Assembly: GCF_954871325.1 (NCBI RefSeq)
Contig: NC_088775.1
Coordinates: 64,085,561 to 64,149,560 of the forward strand
Origin: Gordionus sp. m RMFG-2023
Taxonomy: Eukaryota > Nematomorpha > Gordioida > Chordodea > Parachordodidae
Direction of reading: 5' to 3'
Length of the DNA: 64,000 bases
Each line of letters begins with the position of its first letter. The stretch's first letter is position 1. The translations under genes and the position numbers were made by a program. The notes under the pieces are model-generated. The model was not told the DNA's origin. It ran no database searches and saw only the letters and a list, made by a program, of their open reading frames with translations. Below, one piece after another: positions 58,985 to 64,000 of the stretch.

Positions 58985-61900
58985 CGAAAAGACAATAATG
59001 ACAACAATTGGTAATATGCGCATATTTATACAAATAAATATATGAGGGATGATTCGTTTTGCAATTTTTCATTGTTTGTTGTAATTCGATTTTGGGTTCA
59101 ATTGAGATCTTTAGCCTTGTAGTTCTTCTGAATTGATGGATGTTCTCGAGGTTATACATTATCGTTGATTAATTGCTACATGGTGAGAGATCTGAGATCA
59201 ATGATGGAGTCCCTTGCGATGATTGCAGATGGTGGATTGAGGGGATAGTTTCCTCACCAAATAATGAGACCTCTTGTTCATGTAATAATACTGGGCCTTC
59301 TAAGGTCGCTCCTGAGAATAGATCCAAGTGTTCCCTCGCGGCCATATATATTCTGGATGGTTCGTCGGCTGGGTTTTCATTTGTTAGTACCCATTGAATA
59401 TTCTGAGATATAGCCGTGAAATTTGCGAGACCAAGTTTAAGTAGTATCTAGGTGATTACTTTTTTTATAGCGGGGGATCTGGATCAGCCTTTCCTTAACG
59501 TATAGTATGCTACAGTTGAATCCGTGAAGATGGTAGGTATTCTATTGTCTTTGTGAATTGCTATTATGGCGCCGATACCGACCGCTAGCACCTCTTATGC
59601 ATTGATATGTTAGATGGCATGAGATGGGAAGGAACATTGAACAAGAGGCAAGCTTCTTGGAAAGAGACCGACATGTCGTCGATATACCAAAAGGATATAC
59701 CGGTATGGGATCCTGATGCGTCCGTGTACACTGGGTCGTGTGCGTGGTATCTAATGCTCCAGGGGTTCTTTCATTCCATTGATAATCGCCATCGTTTGGA
59801 ATGCTAGATATGTGTCATCTACTGGGGTTAGGGGACCCCCGTTCATAGTGATGTAAAAGAGGGAGAATAATCTTGACAGGCTTGTAAATCGATCCTTTTA
59901 AAAAGATCGAATTACGATAACGATCTTTTGAAAAAAATAGGATCGAAATCCAGAATCGACCTTTTTTCGATCTTATTAAAATTTTTGATCGATGCAAAAT
60001 TAACTAATATAAAAATTAATTAAATATGGTATAAATTTATTGTAATTGAATAATATAGTATAAGTATAACAATTAGAATATATATATATTTATAATTAAA
60101 ATTAGCCTATAATAATAAAAAAATTTCTTATCATCATTAAAACAACCACGTTTTTAATTAAGTATATGTTTAGCTTTACTAAACAAGCGCTCCACGGGAG
60201 CGCTTGATGGTAAAGGTGTGTTATATTCAATAAATATTTATTTTAAATTAACATAATTATTAAAAATATTCACAGAATCATCATTAGAATAAAAAAAATT
60301 ATTAATGGAAAAAGCATTTTATCACGAATTTTTCCCAAAAAAGGTATTGATTTCATCCATGCCTTCATTTGAAGGATCTGCATGTGGTTGACCCTGTATA
60401 TTTTCTAAATGGGCAATTAACCTTTCTTTTAGCAGAAAATTTTGTGGCAGATTAATAAAAGGCCAATTGAGCTTAAACTTTGGGTGAATTATTGATGCCA
60501 ATATATAATTGTTATCATATAGTGAAAGAAATCTATATTAATAAATGATAATTAATTTATTATTAAATAAGTGTTCATTCATATAAATCAGGTATCTCCA
60601 AAAGTTAGCCCTTTCAAATTTTACAGTCAGGCCTGACCAATCATCTGTATAATATTGTTTAAATTTAATAATTTTTAATGTCTATGATGGCCCATTAAAA
60701 TTTTTATTAAAAGCTGTGAGAAAATATTTTCCTATCATATGAATAATACTGAGGCTTTTTAGATATTTAAGAACTTATGAATTAATGGTTCAACACAAAT
60801 TTATATTACTTACATGTGGTTAAAAGGGTCATATAGGTTATCTTAAAAATTCAAGTTAAAATTGTCTATCATTAAAAGCTGCCCAAGATCATATGGGCAA
60901 AAGATTTTGAGAAAATATTTTCCTATGATATGAATAAAATGAGGAAAAACTTATGAATAAAGGGTTCAAAACAAATTTTGTTAAATATATTAAGTTAAGT
61001 ATATTATTTATATGTGGTTGAAGGGTTTTAAATACTAAAAATTAATTTTAACTCCATTAAAAATATTAGTCTCCCTTTCATATCAATGCTAAGAATTCCT
61101 GATTATTATAATTAAGATTAACGCATCAATAAATATTTAATTAATTATTATAAATATTTCTTATTATCTGTATATTGTTATGATCTTCACAAATAATAAT
61201 TGTATATTAATTACTTCTAAATACCTCTTTAGGTTTGAACTGCTAATCAATGAAGAAGATATTTTGTTTTTGCATAAAGAGCATTTTGCATAGATTATTG
61301 TATGGTTTCAATCCATTTCACATAAAGTAAAATTAAATTATGAAATGGTAAAAGATTCTCATTCTCACTTATATCTGCTGTCACATAAATAGAAATATAT
61401 GTATCATCTACTAAATCTATAATGGAGGACATTATTCAAACCTAGAATTTATTTATCTTATTATAATATAATTAATAAATAAATATAACTTGTTCGTACA
61501 AAAAAATTGGTAAATTATGTGATACTGGATATATAGCATTTTTGTCCTCTAGCGTTGAAGGTTCAACAGAGCTATGCTAGGTTTTCCTCATTTCCATCTA
61601 ATTGGAACTAATTTTATTTGGGTGTAAAAGTAAAAATAAGAGGAGCCCTCAACTTTGTGGTCAAGCCGCACATACTTGTAGGCGCAACATTTCGAAAAAT
61701 GTTACTTAAACCTCTAGGCTTATTAAAAAGGAGTGGGACAGAAAAGGAACTACAGTATAATTTAATTAGTTTAATGGTGGGTGATGGCTGATTTTAAGTT
61801 TAAATTATTTAGTGTAAGTCTTAATGATTGCTATCAATATTGAGATTTAATGTTCGTAGAATCTGTAAATAAAGATGATTAAATAACCTGATCAGTATGA

Positions 61901-64000
61901 TATAGTATTATTTTTTATTGATGATTCATCTATACACTACAGTATTATCACTTATACTTTTAAAATTTTTGCACCGGATGAACCGCACAAGATATTATTT
62001 CTTCCATCATTTTAACAAATTCTTTTTTCTCAACTATATAAAATAGATAAATTCCTGCCATTTTGAAACATTAAATTCCGGAAAATATGTTAATTTTCAC
62101 ATGTTTTTATGCGTGAATCGGGGAAAAAAACAGTTTAAAAATTTCACGGCTAAAAAAAATCATTAAAAATATTATGAATCATTTGGTAAATTGTTGAAAT
62201 ATAAAATCTGGTGGAATGGTGGTTGATAAAATATGATGTAGATAGATTTTTTTTTTTAAATATTTTAATTTAATTTTCAAAATTTTTATTTTATTTATTG
62301 CTTTTTAAGTAAAAAAATAATTTTTAAAAGGATCGGGATCAAATATTTAAAAAATGATCTCGATCACGATCTACAATTTAAGGTCAGGATCTTAAATCCA
62401 AGAAAATTGACAAATTTAGGATCGAATCCATGATCGGCGATCTTTTGATTCGATCCTTTAACAACTCTGAATCTTGACATACCAGTGATAGTATATGCGT
62501 AATGATTCACCACTCCTAATACCTTGGCCTCAAGCAAACGTTCTAATTCTAAGTGTTGATATGCATGGCGCCTGAAGACTTCTAGACATTTTTCAAGTCT
62601 TCTTCTTGTATTAGTATCGGAACTGATCATTTCCGCTTCGAGATTTATAGGGATACCGAGGTATGTGATATACGGCGTAGAGTCTAATACCGATTTTTCC
62701 CTTGAGATTTTGAGTCCCCAGCCTTCCAGAGTGCATCTTAGTGATTGTAGACCATATGACGTCACTCTTGTTGTCTCCATAGATTAGTATGTCATCTAGA
62801 TATACATTGTTATGTGCCCTCCTGACCGTTTGTGCGCACGCGTCCAGAATGATTGACTGCAAGCAGTAGGGGCTGAAAGACGCGCCCATAGGTAAAATCT
62901 TTTATGCATAACTTGTTCCGTTAATATGAAATCCAAAAAACATTCTTACTTGTTTCGCATAGAGTATCGAAAAGAAGGCGTATTTAATCTCAATCTTGCA
63001 TGCGAACTTAGCCTTTTCAAGGTTCCCTGACATTAGCGGGATGGATTTGAGTCGGAAAGGGTAATGAAGAAAATTTTTAGACACTTTGGAGAAATCGCTG
63101 ATGACTCCCGGGGAACCGTTAGCTTTGAGTATTACGAAGGGGGAACAAATCTGGCTGGAGTCGGAGGGCTGGATTATATCGGCTTCAAGCATTTGGCGAA
63201 CGATGTCTCTATATCTATTAAAGATAGGGAAGTTGTTGGGGTGCCGAAAATAGTGGTTGTCGTTACGGGTGATCCTTAGGTGATCTAATCTGGGGCGGAA
63301 ACCTATGTAAACCTAGACATTAGCAGCCCGGACGTAAGTCTCGCTTTACGAATATCTAAGCTGGGCAGTGCGCGGAGTTGTTCATCCGTGAAGGACGCGT
63401 TTTCGTTGCTGATACCGTTGAGAATACCAAGCTTGTTGAGCAGCTTGACCCCACCTGGGGCATACCAGAATCATCGTCGTCATTCAAAATAGAATCATCA
63501 AGGTCAAAGATGATAGATCTAACACCGCTATCACCGCTGCTGCTCTAAGACCATGATGTCGTGGTCGACTCCGGGATCCACTATTCGGGGATGCCCAAAT
63601 CTTCGGACTGGAAAGAAGGTACGTCCGAATCCGAGTCAGCTGGTTGACCGGCAAGCAATGGATCCGAGTTTTCGGGAATGGAAAGAAGATTTTTGTCATT
63701 ATCGCTTCCGGAATCCACGCCGTCATCAGGAGAAAACAGTTGACCACTCAGTTCTCTTAGGTAAGCGTTTACCCTTTTAAGCCAGTCTGGGAACTGCATT
63801 GACTCTCCTCCTTGGGCCGGTGGACCGATGACGGACACGCGCTTCCCATTGGTGCATGTTGATATGCCCTAAAAAGAGTTGTTTGGTATTGGGTGGCCCT
63901 AGAAAGGGACGTTGGGTATTGGGGGGAGTAGAATGTAATTGAGAAGGAAGAAAAAGGGGGTTAGACGGAGTGAGTCAATGAGTCATATCCTCTTCTTGCC
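58985..64000 (-). mobile_element. Retroelement fossil copy B, minus strand, split by a hAT insertion
   Basis: From the window end down to 62478 it matches copy A in inverted orientation (gag-like end, spacer, reverse transcriptase). The hAT element at 59877-62469 then interrupts it. It resumes at 59868 with an RNase H-like part down to about 59170 and A+T-rich sequence to about 58985. It runs off the right edge of the window. Broken in several places. Scattered differences from copy A show the two are separate old copies, and both are older than the hAT insertion. Confidence 0.7.
59877..62469 (-). mobile_element. hAT transposon with GATC words, nested in retroelement copy B
   Basis: A 2593-bp element. 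The right end, read inwards, is CAGAGTTGTTAAAGGATCG; the left end is CAGGCTTGTAAATCGATCC, so the ends have diverged. A perfect target duplication AATCTTGA is at 59869-59876 and 62470-62477. GATCG/CGATC and AAAGATCG words repeat at both ends. On the minus strand near 60230-60160 the hAT C-terminal patch PSSAPVERLFSKAKHIL is visible. Near 61420-61310 is a piece reading YVTADISENENLLPFHN, and near 62030 EFVKMMEEIISCAVHPV. Stops and frame shifts separate the pieces, so the transposase is dead. Confidence 0.95.

Noticed and set aside
59173-59807. Plus-strand open frames of 66-74 codons
   Set aside because: They lie antisense to the RNase H-like part of retroelement copy B and are shadow frames.
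1-64000. CRISPR arrays, bacterial operons or a microsporidian/protist compact genome
   Set aside because: Spliced gene with kilobase introns, hAT and LINE elements and very low gene density exclude a prokaryote and a compact genome; no regularly spaced short repeats were seen.

Overview
The window is an A+T-rich, repeat-rich, intron-rich nuclear segment of a eukaryote, most likely an animal. The one host gene that can be recognised encodes the nuclear exosome helicase Mtr4 (SKIV2L2/MTREX family). It lies on the minus strand and fills 43.8 kb (47484 down to 3637). I traced 24 exons by matching the translated minus strand to Mtr4. All splice phases agree, every intron is GT-AG, and the joined coding length is 3384 nt (1127 residues plus stop). 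The protein looks animal-like and keeps every helicase motif. Low gene density, large repeat-filled introns and very high A+T do not fix the phylum; a parasitic or otherwise derived invertebrate (for example a myxozoan) is only a guess.

Layout: 1-790 is a decayed LINE reverse transcriptase on the minus strand. 791-3636 is A+T-rich flank without a recognisable gene. 3637-47484 is the Mtr4 gene, with introns from 45 bp to 9.8 kb. The introns carry most of the mobile DNA: hAT transposons, their short non-autonomous relatives (MITEs), fold-back elements and a head-to-head LINE pair at 29.1-32.3 kb. 47520-47848 is a 165-bp tandem duplication just 5' of the Mtr4 start codon. 47.9-54.6 kb holds further hAT and MITE copies. 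54.65-56.38 kb is a compound tandem/direct repeat of unknown class. From 56.7 kb to the window end lie two inverted fossil copies of one retroelement; one of them is split by a 2.6-kb hAT element.

The main theme is the hAT superfamily. Ten insertions have matching 8-bp target duplications (eight perfect, two with one mismatch) and short inverted ends; two more are weaker. Each family carries its own short motif repeated in both orientations near both ends, such as GATAC, GATC, GGTCAA, GCGTGA, CCGATAT or GGCCCGG, like a family barcode. Several families share a terminal core, GTTGTTAAA. The host gene apparently tolerates all of this, because its splice sites and frame remain intact. Its 5' splice sites are unusually loose: only 4 of 23 have G at +5.

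No rRNA gene, convincing tRNA gene, CRISPR array or second host protein gene was found.
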